Assembly (NCBI RefSeq): GCF_900156045.1
Contig: NZ_FTMX01000015.1
Span: forward strand, 1-62,809
DNA: 62,809 nt
Origin: Peribacillus simplex
GTDB taxonomy: Bacteria; Bacillota; Bacilli; Bacillales; DSM-1321
Direction of reading: 5' to 3'
Numbering within the stretch: position 1 is the first letter of the stretch; each line of letters starts with the position of its first letter. The notes beneath the pieces are model-generated. The model had not been told where the DNA came from and did no database searches. It was given only the letters and a program-made list of their open reading frames with translations. Made by a program: the position numbers and the translations under genes. Below, piece after piece: positions 14,298 through 22,885 of this stretch.

Positions 14298-15242
14298 TCA
14301 GTCGTCTTTACGAAGACCTAAGCCTAATTCTTCTAGTTTCGCTTTCACTTCTTCAAGTGATTTACGACCTAGATTACGTACTTTCATCATATCTTCTTCC
14401 GTTTTATGAGCTAGCTCTTGAACGGTATTGATTCCAGCACGTTTCAAGCAGTTGTAAGAACGAACAGAAAGATCTAATTCTTCGATCGTCATCTCAAGAA
14501 CTTTTTCTTTTTGATCTTCTTCTTTTTCAACCATGATTTCAGCATTTTGAGCTTCATCGGTTAAACCAACAAAGATATTCAGATGCTCTGTTAAAATCTT
14601 AGCTCCAAGTGCTACCGCTTCTTGCGGACCAGTACTGCCATCAGTCCAAACATCGAACGTTAACTTGTCAAAGTTAGACAACTGTCCAACACGTGTATTT
14701 TCAACTTGGAAAGATACGCGTGAAACCGGAGTGTAAAGAGCATCGATTGGAATTACACCAATTGGCTGGTCTTCTCTCTTGTTTTGAACAGCAGGAGTGT
14801 AGCCGCGGCCGCGACGTGCAGATAAACGCATACGCATATGACCGTTTTTACCAATTGTAGCAATATATAAATCCGGATTAAGAATTTCTACATCACTATC
14901 ATGAGTGATATCAGCAGCCGTGATGACTCCGTCACCTTGAACGTCAATTTCCAGCGTCTTCTCTTCATCAGAGTAAATCTTAAGAGCTAGTTTTTTCACA
15001 TTAAGAATGATAGATGTTACATCTTCCACGACGCCTTCAATTGTTGAGAACTCATGTAGCACTCCATCAATTTGTATAGCTGTGACAGCAGCACCTGGGA
15101 GTGAGGATAAAAGGATACGACGTAAGGAGTTACCCAATGTAGTACCATACCCACGCTCTAGTGGCTCTACGACGAATTTACCGTATTTGGTATCGTCGTT
15201 GATTTCAACCGTTTCGATTTTTGGTTTTTCTATTTCGATCAT
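14298..15242 (-). CDS. rpoA: RNA polymerase alpha subunit
   Basis: 314 residues, starting MIEIEKPKIETVEIND after GGAGGG; a 17-codon open extension upstream is not conserved and is excluded. The N-terminal domain has the dimerisation segment TTLGNSLRRILLSSLPGAAV. An acidic linker (EKEEDQKEK) joins it to the C-terminal domain (from about residue 245) with the UP-element-binding helix-hairpin-helix (SYNCLKRAGINTVQEL and RNLGRKSLEEVKAKL). It assembles with the beta and beta' subunits encoded at 33764-41117. A sigma A promoter lies in the gap before it. Confidence 0.97.
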   Translation of the reverse strand: MIEIEKPKIETVEINDDTKYGKFVVEPLERGYGTTLGNSLRRILLSSLPGAAVTAIQIDGVLHEFSTIEGVVEDVTSIILNVKKLALKIYSDEEKTLEIDVQGDGVITAADITHDSDVEILNPDLYIATIGKNGHMRMRLSARRGRGYTPAVQNKREDQPIGVIPIDALYTPVSRVSFQVENTRVGQLSNFDKLTFDVWTDGSTGPQEAVALGAKILTEHLNIFVGLTDEAQNAEIMVEKEEDQKEKVLEMTIEELDLSVRSYNCLKRAGINTVQELAHKTEEDMMKVRNLGRKSLEEVKAKLEELGLGLRKDD

Positions 15243-15374
15243 CAATAAACCCTCCTTCAAAACGTCAAAACCCCGGCAAGTAAACGAAGTCACTTAAACC
15301 GAAATTCCCCATGTATACGTTCCCGCTGTGCGCAACAACTGAAAATTAATCCTCTGTAAGAACGCAAACTCAGT

Positions 15375-15403
15375 ATTATATCCCATTATTGACAGGAATA
15401 CAA
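15375..15403 (-). promoter_or_regulatory. rpoA internal promoter (sigma A)
   Basis: On the minus strand TTGTAT (15398-15403) and a consensus TATAAT (15375-15380) are 17 bp apart in the 177-bp rpsK-rpoA gap. This would let rpoA and rplQ be transcribed apart from the upstream ribosomal genes. Confidence 0.75.
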
Positions 15404-15419
15404 AATCTATACAGAAAAA

Positions 15420-15809
15420 TTAAACACGGCGACGTTTTGGTGGACGGCATCCGTTATGTGGAACTGGAGTTACATCTTTAATTGCAGTTACTTCTAGGCC
15501 AGCAGCTTGAAGTGCACGAATAGCAGCCTCACGTCCAGCACCAGGTCCTTTAACTGTAACTTCAAGAGTTTTCATACCATGTTCAATTGATGTTTTAGCA
15601 GCTGTTTCAGCAGCCATTTGTGCAGCAAATGGAGTGGATTTACGAGATCCACGGAATCCTAGAGCTCCAGCACTTGACCAAGAAATAGCATTACCATGAG
15701 AGTCAGTGATCGTAACGATAGTGTTATTGAATGTTGAACGAATATGAGCAATACCAGTTTCTATATTCTTTTTCACACGACGTTTACGTGTATTAGTTTT
15801 ACGTGCCAT
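15420..15809 (-). CDS. rpsK: 30S ribosomal protein S11
   Basis: 129 residues. Contains the family core GIAHIRSTFNNTIVTITD, then GFRGSRKSTPFAAQMAAE, and the basic C-terminus NGCRPPKRRRV. S11 forms part of the mRNA exit/platform region with S7 and S18. ATG at 15809 follows AAAGGAGGT. Lies 22 nt after rpsM. Confidence 0.97.
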   Translation of the reverse strand: MARKTNTRKRRVKKNIETGIAHIRSTFNNTIVTITDSHGNAISWSSAGALGFRGSRKSTPFAAQMAAETAAKTSIEHGMKTLEVTVKGPGAGREAAIRALQAAGLEVTAIKDVTPVPHNGCRPPKRRRV

Positions 15810-15831
15810 GAAAAGTAACCTCCTTTACTAA

Positions 15832-16197
15832 TTATTTTTTCTTGTTAGCTACAGTACGACGAGGTCCTTTACGCGTACGAGCATTGTTTTTTGTATTTTG
15901 ACCGCGAACAGGAAGACCACGACGGTGACGTAAACCACGGTAAGAACCGATTTCCATTAAACGTTTGATGTTTAGGGAGATTTCACGACGAAGGTCGCCT
16001 TCTACTTTAAGCTTGTCAATGATATCACGAATTTTGTTCAATTCGTCTTCCGTTAAGTCACGAACGCGAGTTTCTTCAGAAACGCCTGCTTCTGCAAGAA
16101 TCTTGATCGCTGTTTGTTTTCCAATACCATATATATATGTTAATGAGATAACAATACGTTTGTCACGGGGAATATCTACTCCAGCAATACGTGCCAT
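15832..16197 (-). CDS. rpsM: 30S ribosomal protein S13
   Basis: 121 residues starting MARIAGVDIPRDKR, as in B. subtilis. The frame also has a GTG four codons upstream (16209) that lies nearer the AAGGAGGT SD, but it would overlap the SD and add four non-conserved residues. C-terminal RGQNTKNNARTRKGPRR tail contacts P-site tRNA. Helix-turn-helix region YGIGKQTAIKIL is intact. Confidence 0.96.
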   Translation of the reverse strand: MARIAGVDIPRDKRIVISLTYIYGIGKQTAIKILAEAGVSEETRVRDLTEDELNKIRDIIDKLKVEGDLRREISLNIKRLMEIGSYRGLRHRRGLPVRGQNTKNNARTRKGPRRTVANKKK

Positions 16198-16219
16198 GCT
16201 TGAGTGCACCTCCTTCTAT

Positions 16220-16339
<120 letters not shown>

Positions 16340-16373
16340 CTAACCTCCTTATACAGATCGGAGCGTAACCGGA

Positions 16374-16592
16374 TTATTTGAACCGGTATGTGATTCTGCC
16401 GCGAGTTAGATCATACGGGGAAAGCTCAACCGTAACTTTATCTCCAGGCAAAATGCGAATAAAGTGCATACGAATTTTACCGGATACATGAGCTAAAACA
16501 GTATGACCATTTTCTAATTCTACCTTAAACATTGCATTTGGCAAAGTCTCTTGTACTGTGCCTTCTACTTCAATTACATCATCTTTCGCCAT
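16374..16592 (-). CDS. infA: translation initiation factor IF-1
   Basis: 72 residues, an OB-fold protein that occupies the A site during initiation. Starts MAKDDVIEVEGTVQETLPNA, with GGGAG upstream. The reading frame is open for 25 further codons upstream (to 16667), but those codons are the tail of the dead map gene (they include VDGKMC from MetAP) and are unlikely to be translated as part of IF-1. The C-terminus DLTRGRITYRFK is standard. Confidence 0.96.
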   Translation of the reverse strand: MAKDDVIEVEGTVQETLPNAMFKVELENGHTVLAHVSGKIRMHFIRILPGDKVTVELSPYDLTRGRITYRFK

Positions 16593-16624
16593 TAAAGTGA
16601 TTCTCCCTTCTCTATGCGTGAACC

Positions 16625-17103
16625 TATTAAAGGTGCACATCTTTCCGTCAACATTACTACAGTCCAATTATCCTCATAAGTCTTACAATTCTGCATCAAG
16701 TATTCACCATTTTGTAGAACCAGGCTTTAACTGAGGACCTTTATCAGTTGGACCGAAATGAGGATTTTATGGGCCCTCATGTAAGTCTTGACCGATTCCG
16801 TGACCGACATACTCTCGAAATAGAGAAGCAATTAGTCTCGACATAGGTTTGAATAGCATGGGAGATGTTTGAAAGGCGCACGCCTGGCATAGCTTCTTTC
16901 AACCCTCTATATCACGACTCTTTAGGAATCCCAATAGAGTCACTGCATTTCTTCATCAATTTTGCCGACCGGATATGTCCATGAAGATCACTTGAAAAGT
17001 AATCGCCCAATTCAGGGAATACCAAGTACAAGAACCTGATTAATAAATGTGCGAATGCTCTCGCGAAATCCATTATACCCTTTGTATTATAGGAATGCAC
17101 CAA
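16625..17103 (-). pseudogene. map: decayed methionine aminopeptidase gene
   Basis: Recognisable MetAP type I fragments lie in shifting frames on the minus strand: GAFL*YKGYNGFRESI ... VLVLGIP (17100-17014), WTYPVGKIDEEMQ (about 16982-16944), GLKEAMPGVRLSNISHAIQ and TYVETNCFSIS (about 16904-16815), then after a frameshift REYVGHGIGQDLHE (about 16817-16776), a stop, NPHFGPTDKGPQLKPG, and KTYEDNWTVV followed by VDGKMC. There are at least three in-frame stops, several frameshifts, and deletions of the N-terminus, of the GDIISIDIGA metal-site region and of the EPM glutamate. It occupies exactly the adk-map-infA slot. Because MetAP activity is essential in bacteria, a functional copy should exist elsewhere. 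Confidence 0.88.
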
Positions 17104-17157
17104 GTTTAACTAGTAAGTTATAAAAATGGTATGAATTTCATAAATCAATACGAATGA

Positions 17158-17811
17158 TTAATTTTGTAAAGCACCAAGCAGCACATCGATATCTTCAAAT
17201 ACCTTATTAATATCTTGCTGTCCGTTAATGTTGACCAAGTACCCTTTGTCTCCGTAGAAATCAAGAAGTGGCTTGGTTTGTTTCAAATTCACATCTAAGC
17301 GATTCTGAACCGTTTCAGCATTATCGTCGGCACGTTGATATAATTCTCCGCCGCAGCGGTCGCATACATCATCTTTAGCTGGAGGATTGAATACAAGATG
17401 GTATGTCGCACCACATGATTTGCAAATACGACGTCCTGTCAATCTATCCATTAAGATGCTTTTATCAACATCGATATTAATGACAAAATTCATTTGACGA
17501 TCTAAATCAGCAAGAATGCTTTCAAGTGCCTCTGCCTGTGCCACAGTACGTGGAAACCCATCAAGCAAAAATCCTTTAAGGCAGTCTTCCTTGCTTAAAC
17601 GTTCACGTACGATGCCAATGGTAACTTCATCAGGTACCAATTCGCCTTTGTCCATGAATGATTTCGCTTTTAGACCTAGTTCTGTTCCTTCTTTGATAGC
17701 TGTTCGGAACATATCTCCAGTAGAGATATGAGGGATATTATATTTTTCTACGATTTGTTCAGCTTGAGTGCCCTTACCAGCACCCGGCAGACCCATTAAA
17801 ACTAGATTCAA
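17158..17811 (-). CDS. adk: adenylate kinase
   Basis: 217 residues. ATP + AMP to 2 ADP. P-loop GLPGAGKGTQ at residues 7-16, LID zinc site C-x2-C ... C-x2-C (CKSCGATYH and CDRCGG), and the DGFPRTVAQAEAL AMP-site motif. The start codon is TTG at 17811, preceded by GGGGGAAG; no ATG fits. It follows secY and precedes the dead map gene. Confidence 0.96.
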   Translation of the reverse strand: MNLVLMGLPGAGKGTQAEQIVEKYNIPHISTGDMFRTAIKEGTELGLKAKSFMDKGELVPDEVTIGIVRERLSKEDCLKGFLLDGFPRTVAQAEALESILADLDRQMNFVINIDVDKSILMDRLTGRRICKSCGATYHLVFNPPAKDDVCDRCGGELYQRADDNAETVQNRLDVNLKQTKPLLDFYGDKGYLVNINGQQDINKVFEDIDVLLGALQN

Positions 17812-17869
17812 TTTTCTTCCCCCTCAAACTCTATAATGGGTAAAGGGAACAAGCCGTTCCCAAAACTCA

Positions 17870-19165
17870 TTACTTTATAAAGCCTTTATAGTGTCTCTTC
17901 ACAAGTTGTGATTCCAGCTGCTTCATCGTATCAAGGGCAACCCCCACTACGATCAGCAAACTGGTACCACCAATCTGTGCAGATTGAGGTAGATCAGCAA
18001 GCTTAATGAAAAATACCGGTAAAACGGCAATGATGGCTAAGAATATAGAGCCTACAAACGTCAAACGGTATAAAACACGTGTTAAATATTCTTGTGTACT
18101 CTTACCTGGACGAATCCCCGGCACATAGCCACCTTGCTTTTTCAAATTCTCAGCCATTTGTTCAGGGTTAACCTGAATGAATGCATAAAAATACGCAAAA
18201 GCAATGATAAGAGCAACATATATGATCATACCAATTGGCTTGGTGTAATCAAGATTTGTTGATATCCAACTAGTCACGCTGTTCTTTCCAAAGAAAGAAG
18301 CGATTGTAGTGGGAGTAATGATAAATGCCATTGCAAAGATTACCGGAATAACCCCCGCAGCATTTACTTTCAATGGTAAATGAGTAGACTGGCCACCCAT
18401 TTGTGTACGACCTACCGCAGCACGTTTCGCATACTGTATAGGAATTTTACGCAATGCCTGCTGAATGAAAATAACAGCAACCACGATTGCTAATACTGCT
18501 AAAACAATGAGGATAATCGTTATGATTCGTAAGAATAATTGATCTCCCGCATTTTCAAATTGTTGGGCGTAAATCTGATTTGCCGTAGTAGGCAAACTAG
18601 CTACGATACCAGCAAAGATAATGATGGAAATCCCATTACCCACACCCTTAGCAGTGATCAGCTCCCCTAACCACAAAAGAAAAGCTGTTCCTGCCGTTAA
18701 GACAGTCGCAATAAGCAAGTATGTTGCAATTCCAGGATTTTCAATCAACTGGCCACCTGACATATTATTGAACCCATAAGACATACCAACTGCTTGGATG
18801 AATCCTAGGATAATAGTGAAGTAACGAGTGAATTGAGCTAATTTACGGCGCCCTGCTTCCCCTTGTTTAGACCATTCAGTGAACTTAGGAACAACGTCCA
18901 TCTGTAACAGCTGAACGATGATGGATGCCGTGATGTACGGCATGATACCCATCGCCAATATGGAGAAGTTTTGCAGTGCCCCGCCGCCAAAGGTATTTAA
19001 AAGACCGATGACGCTCAGCTGGTCCTGTTCAGCGAGAAAATCGGCATTCACATGCGGTACAGGTATAAATGTACCGATGCGATAGACGATTAACATTAGA
19101 AGGGTAAAAATAATCTTATTCCTTATTTCACCCACGCGCATAAAATTGGAGATCGTGCGAAACAT
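17870..19165 (-). CDS. secY: preprotein translocase subunit SecY
   Basis: 431 residues with ten membrane helices, the protein-conducting channel that works with SecE (45508-45690) and SecA. Starts MFRTISNFMRVGEIRNK. The plug region (FGGGALQNFSILAMGIMPYI), the cytosolic loop RKIPIQYAKRA, and the C-terminal RHYKGFIK are typical. Its start overlaps the rplO stop by one base, with GAGGTGATC SD inside rplO. Confidence 0.97.
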   Translation of the reverse strand: MFRTISNFMRVGEIRNKIIFTLLMLIVYRIGTFIPVPHVNADFLAEQDQLSVIGLLNTFGGGALQNFSILAMGIMPYITASIIVQLLQMDVVPKFTEWSKQGEAGRRKLAQFTRYFTIILGFIQAVGMSYGFNNMSGGQLIENPGIATYLLIATVLTAGTAFLLWLGELITAKGVGNGISIIIFAGIVASLPTTANQIYAQQFENAGDQLFLRIITIILIVLAVLAIVVAVIFIQQALRKIPIQYAKRAAVGRTQMGGQSTHLPLKVNAAGVIPVIFAMAFIITPTTIASFFGKNSVTSWISTNLDYTKPIGMIIYVALIIAFAYFYAFIQVNPEQMAENLKKQGGYVPGIRPGKSTQEYLTRVLYRLTFVGSIFLAIIAVLPVFFIKLADLPQSAQIGGTSLLIVVGVALDTMKQLESQLVKRHYKGFIK

Positions 19166-19605
19166 TAGATCACCTCTGTATTACCGCCAGCAGCTTCGAT
19201 AGCTTCTTTAGCAGTAGACGAGAATTTGTGAGCTTTAACAGTAAGCTTTTTCTCAATGCTTCCTTTGGCAAGAATTTTGATTCCTGCTTTTTCTTTACTT
19301 ACAACCCCAGTCTCAAGTAAAAGAGCTGGTGTTACTTCAGTACCGTCTTCGAAAAGATTTAACGTATCAAGGTTAACGATAGCGTAGTCTTTACGGTTGA
19401 TGTTGGTAAATCCACGTTTAGGTAAACGTCTGAATAGAGGAGTTTGTCCCCCTTCAAATCCAAGACGCACACCGCCGCCGGAGCGAGCGTTTTGTCCTTT
19501 ATGTCCTTTACCTGCTGTTTTACCGTTACCAGATCCAATACCGCGACCTTTACGTTTACGTTCTTTACGAGAACCTTCTGCAGCTTTTAACTCATGAAGT
19601 TTCAT
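19165..19605 (-). CDS. rplO: 50S ribosomal protein L15
   Basis: 146 residues with the Gly/Arg/Lys-rich N-terminal extension (GRGIGSGNGKTAGKGHKGQ) that threads into 23S rRNA, and a globular C-terminal domain ending AAGGNTEVI. ATG at 19605 follows AAGGAGGTG. Translationally coupled to secY by a one-base overlap. Confidence 0.97.
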   Translation of the reverse strand: MKLHELKAAEGSRKERKRKGRGIGSGNGKTAGKGHKGQNARSGGGVRLGFEGGQTPLFRRLPKRGFTNINRKDYAIVNLDTLNLFEDGTEVTPALLLETGVVSKEKAGIKILAKGSIEKKLTVKAHKFSSTAKEAIEAAGGNTEVI

Positions 19606-19637
19606 GTTGGCACCTCCTTGTTAAGTTAAAAATTATT

Positions 19638-19820
19638 TTATTGTTCTTTTACAGTAACAAGATGAGCAACTTTGGTAATCATACCGCGAATCGCAGGGTT
19701 ATCTTCTTGGATAACCGTTTGATGCATTTTGCGTAAACCCAAAGTGTTAACTGTAACACGTTGATCTTCAGGACGACCAATTAAGCTGCGAGTGAGGGTA
19801 ATTTCTAATTTATTAGCCAT
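19638..19820 (-). CDS. rpmD: 50S ribosomal protein L30
   Basis: 60 residues, single short domain: LEITLTRSLIGRPEDQRVTV and LGLRKMHQTVIQEDNPAIRG are the family motifs. Starts at ATG 19820 after AAGGAGGG, 16 nt past rpsE. Part of the spc operon. Confidence 0.96.
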   Translation of the reverse strand: MANKLEITLTRSLIGRPEDQRVTVNTLGLRKMHQTVIQEDNPAIRGMITKVAHLVTVKEQ

Positions 19821-19836
19821 AATTCGATTTCCCTCC

Positions 19837-20337
19837 TTATCCTAACAGTTCTTGTACTGATTTTCCACGTAACTTAGCTACGTCTTCAGCACGTTTCAAT
19901 TGCTTCAATCCTTCAATTGTTGCGCGAACCATATTAATAGGTGTATTAGTACCTAGTGATTTAGACAAGATATCGCTAACTCCGCCTAATTCAAGTACCG
20001 CACGAACAGGACCACCAGCAATTACTCCTGTACCTTCAGAAGCTGGTTTCAATAGAATGTGACCTGCGCCATAGCGACCGTTCACAAGGTGAGGAATAGT
20101 AGTACCAACCATCGGTACAGTAATTAGATTTTTCTTAGCATCCTCAATAGCTTTACGGATAGCATCCGGAACTTCTTGAGCTTTACCAGTACCAAATCCA
20201 ACATGACCATTTTTATCACCAACAACAACTAGTGCAGTGAAACGGAAACGACGTCCGCCTTTAACAACTTTAGCTACACGATTTACTGTAACTACGCGTT
20301 CTTCAAGTTCTAATTTATTAGGATCAATGCTACGCAT
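19837..20337 (-). CDS. rpsE: 30S ribosomal protein S5
   Basis: 166 residues. Double-stranded RNA-binding N-terminal domain (VVTVNRVAKVVKGGRRFRF, the loop where spectinomycin-resistance changes occur; it appears wild type) and the C-terminal domain (GTGVIAGGPVRAVLEL). S5 is involved in decoding fidelity and mRNA helicase activity. ATG at 20337 follows AAGGAGGGAC. Confidence 0.97.
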   Translation of the reverse strand: MRSIDPNKLELEERVVTVNRVAKVVKGGRRFRFTALVVVGDKNGHVGFGTGKAQEVPDAIRKAIEDAKKNLITVPMVGTTIPHLVNGRYGAGHILLKPASEGTGVIAGGPVRAVLELGGVSDILSKSLGTNTPINMVRATIEGLKQLKRAEDVAKLRGKSVQELLG

Positions 20338-20359
20338 CTGTTATGTCCCTCCTTATCCA

Positions 20360-20722
20360 TTAAAATTCTAAGCCGTTTTCACGAGCAGCGTCAGCCAATG
20401 CTTTTACACGACCATGGAAGAGGTAACCACCGCGGTCAAATACCACAGCTTTGAAACCTTTTTCAACAGCACGTTTCGCAATAAGTTCGCCAACTTTTTG
20501 AGCTGCTTCAGCATTGCTACCTGCTTCGATACTGATCTCTTTATCAAGAGTTGAAGCACTTGCCAATGTTACGCCTTTTGCATCGTCAATTAATTGTGCG
20601 TAAATGTGTTTGTTTGAACGAAACACATTTAAACGAGGACGAGCTTCTGTTCCAGAAAGCTTAGCACGTACACGCGCATGTCTTTTCTGACGAGTAGCAT
20701 TTTTATCAAGCTTCGTAATCAT
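20360..20722 (-). CDS. rplR: 50S ribosomal protein L18
   Basis: 120 residues. Binds 5S rRNA with L5 (21962-22501). Basic N-terminus (RQKRHARVRAKLSGTEARPR) and the FDRGGYLFHGRVKALADAAR C-terminus are typical. ATG at 20722 after GAAAGGAGTGAC. Confidence 0.97.
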   Translation of the reverse strand: MITKLDKNATRQKRHARVRAKLSGTEARPRLNVFRSNKHIYAQLIDDAKGVTLASASTLDKEISIEAGSNAEAAQKVGELIAKRAVEKGFKAVVFDRGGYLFHGRVKALADAARENGLEF

Positions 20723-20754
20723 TTACGTCACTCCTTTCGTTTACTTATGCGGCA

Positions 20755-21291
20755 TTACTTACCAGTTTTACCTTCTTTACGACGAACGAATTCGCCTTCG
20801 TAACGGATACCTTTACCTTTATACGGTTCAGGCGGGCGTACATCACGGATATTAGCTGCTAGAGCTCCTACACGTTCTTTGCTTGCACCTTTGATGATTA
20901 CTTTTGTATTAGAAGGAACTTCGACTTCAACGCCAGCTTCTGGCTCTATTTCTACAGGGTGGGAATATCCTACGTTAAGGACAAGCTTGTTACCTTGCTT
21001 TTGTGCACGGTACCCAACCCCAATAAGTTCAAGTGATTTTACGAATCCAGTTGATACACCTTCAACCATGTTAGAGATAAGTGCGCGAGTAGTACCGTGT
21101 AAAGAACGGTGAGCCTTCTCGTCAGACGGACGTGTAACAGTTAACACGTTCTCTTCAACAACGATTGAAAGGTCAGGATTGAATGATCTAGTTAATTCAC
21201 CTTTAGGTCCTTTAACAGTTACTTCACTTCCAGTAACAGTAACTGTCACGCCTGCAGGGATTTCAATAGGTTTTTTACCTATACGAGACAT
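20755..21291 (-). CDS. rplF: 50S ribosomal protein L6
   Basis: 178 residues starting MSRIGKKPIEIPAGVTV after GGAGGTGCACATT; a longer start five codons upstream (21306) overlaps the SD and is rejected. Two tandem RNA-binding domains, with the C-terminal RPPEPYKGKGIRYEGE and RKEGKTGK segments near the sarcin-ricin loop. Confidence 0.96.
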   Translation of the reverse strand: MSRIGKKPIEIPAGVTVTVTGSEVTVKGPKGELTRSFNPDLSIVVEENVLTVTRPSDEKAHRSLHGTTRALISNMVEGVSTGFVKSLELIGVGYRAQKQGNKLVLNVGYSHPVEIEPEAGVEVEVPSNTKVIIKGASKERVGALAANIRDVRPPEPYKGKGIRYEGEFVRRKEGKTGK

Positions 21292-21321
21292 AATGTGCAC
21301 CTCCATTCTTGTGAAAATGTA

Positions 21322-21720
21322 TTACCAAACGTATGCTAAAACTTCTCCGCCAACTTGTTTAGAGCGAGCTTCCTTGTCTGTTAAAACTCCGTGAGAAGTA
21401 GAAACAATTGCGATACCTAAACCGTTAAGAACGCGTGGTACCTCTCCAGTTTTTGCATATACACGCAAACCAGGTTTGCTGATACGTTTTAGACCAGTGA
21501 TAACACGTTCGTTGTTTGCACCGTATTTTAAGAAGATACGGATGATACCTTGTTTGTTGTCTTCGATTAATTCAAAGTCACGTACGAAGCCTTCACTTTT
21601 TAAGATCTCAGCAATTTCCTTTTTGATCTTTGAAGCAGGAACTTCCAGTTTTTCGTGACGAACCATATTCGCATTACGGATGCGAGTAAGCATATCTGCA
21701 ATAGGATCTGTCATGACCAT
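21322..21720 (-). CDS. rpsH: 30S ribosomal protein S8
   Basis: 132 residues starting MVMTDPIADMLTRIRNAN, the same length I recall for B. subtilis. C-terminal VLTDKEARSKQVGGEVLAYVW is the 16S-binding core; in E. coli S8 represses its own operon. ATG at 21720 follows GGAGGTAAAATATA. Confidence 0.97.
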   Translation of the reverse strand: MVMTDPIADMLTRIRNANMVRHEKLEVPASKIKKEIAEILKSEGFVRDFELIEDNKQGIIRIFLKYGANNERVITGLKRISKPGLRVYAKTGEVPRVLNGLGIAIVSTSHGVLTDKEARSKQVGGEVLAYVW

Positions 21721-21750
21721 TATATTTTACCTCCTTCCCAAACTCGGGTT

Positions 21751-21936
21751 TTACCAGCTAGCTTTTTTAACGCCAGGAATTTGTCCTTTATATGCAAGTT
21801 CGCGGAAACAAATACGACAAAGTTTAAATTTACGTAATACAGAATGTGGACGTCCGCAACGTTCGCAACGTGTATATTCTTGTACTTTAAACTTCTGTTC
21901 GCGTTTTTGCTTTACGATCATAGACTTTTTAGCCAC
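21751..21936 (-). CDS. rpsN: 30S ribosomal protein S14, zinc type
   Basis: 61 residues, the short S14 type Z. Two CxxC pairs (CERC and CRIC) bind zinc. Such C+ forms are replaced by a zinc-independent paralogue under zinc starvation in B. subtilis. ATG at 21936 follows AGGGAGGC. Sits between rplE and rpsH. Confidence 0.96.
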   Translation of the reverse strand: MAKKSMIVKQKREQKFKVQEYTRCERCGRPHSVLRKFKLCRICFRELAYKGQIPGVKKASW

Positions 21937-21961
21937 GATTTCGCCTCCCTTTATTTAGAGA

Positions 21962-22501
21962 TTACTTTTGGAACGGCATTCCAACTTGAGTAAGTAGTTC
22001 ACGAGCTTCTTCGTCAGTGTTGGCAGTCGTTACGATAACGATGTCCATACCACGAACTTTGCTCACTTTATCGTAATCAATCTCAGGGAAGATAAGTTGT
22101 TCTTTAACGCCTAATGTATAGTTTCCACGTCCGTCAAAGGATTTCTTTGAAACGCCGCGGAAATCACGTACACGCGGTAAAGATACAGATACTAGCTTAT
22201 CAAGGAATTGATACATACGCTCTCCACGTAATGTAACTTTCGCTCCGATAGGCATACCTTCACGCAAACGGAAGCCTGCGATTGATTTTTTTGCTTTTGT
22301 TATAACTGGTTTTTGACCAGTGATCAATGTAAGTTCTTCAACAGCTGTATCTAAAGCTTTCGAGTTAGATACTGCGTCACCCACACCCATGTTAATAACG
22401 ATTTTCTCAATGTTTGGTACTTGCATTACTGATTGATAGTTGAATTTACCCATCAATGACGGTGTAATTTCACTTTTTAATTTTTCTTTAAGGCGGCTCA
22501 T
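21962..22501 (-). CDS. rplE: 50S ribosomal protein L5
   Basis: 179 residues. 5S rRNA-binding protein forming the central protuberance bridge. Typical motifs are NMGVGDAVSNSKALD, KKSIAGFRLREGMPIG and the C-terminal DEEARELLTQVGMPF. ATG at 22501 follows GGGAGGTACACTAAGC. Confidence 0.97.
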   Translation of the reverse strand: MSRLKEKLKSEITPSLMGKFNYQSVMQVPNIEKIVINMGVGDAVSNSKALDTAVEELTLITGQKPVITKAKKSIAGFRLREGMPIGAKVTLRGERMYQFLDKLVSVSLPRVRDFRGVSKKSFDGRGNYTLGVKEQLIFPEIDYDKVSKVRGMDIVIVTTANTDEEARELLTQVGMPFQK

Positions 22502-22530
22502 TGCTTAGTGTACCTCCCTTCATTTATGAC

Positions 22531-22842
22531 TTATTTATCTAAAGATTCACCTGATATTTTAGCTACGCGTACTTTTTTACCATTTTCGATCTTATATCCA
22601 ACACGAGTCGGTTTACCTGATTTAGGATCAAGTGGCATTACATTGGATACGTGAATAGCAGCTTCTTTGCTGATAATTCCACCTTGTGGATTAAGTTGAG
22701 ATGGCTTGGAATGCTTTTTCACGATGTTAATTCCTTCAACAAGCACACGATTTTGTTTCGGATATGCAGAAAGAATTGTTCCTTGTTTGCCTTTGTCCTT
22801 ACCAGAGATGACTACGACTTTGTCACCTTTTTTAACATGCAT
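22531..22842 (-). CDS. rplX: 50S ribosomal protein L24
   Basis: 103 residues starting MHVKKGDKVVVISGKDKGK, a KOW-domain protein that nucleates 50S assembly. An 11-codon open extension upstream includes the SD (AAGGAGGTGCCAAGCTA) and is rejected. Contains EGINIVKKHSKPSQLNPQGG and ends KISGESLDK. Confidence 0.96.
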   Translation of the reverse strand: MHVKKGDKVVVISGKDKGKQGTILSAYPKQNRVLVEGINIVKKHSKPSQLNPQGGIISKEAAIHVSNVMPLDPKSGKPTRVGYKIENGKKVRVAKISGESLDK

Positions 22843-22885
22843 TAGCTTGGCACCTCCTTGAAAGGCTTTATACAAATTTTACATA

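Noticed and set aside
16912..17103. 63-codon minus-strand ORF between adk and infA
   Set aside because: It is one frame through the decayed map gene; its middle is out of frame with MetAP and it has no SD.
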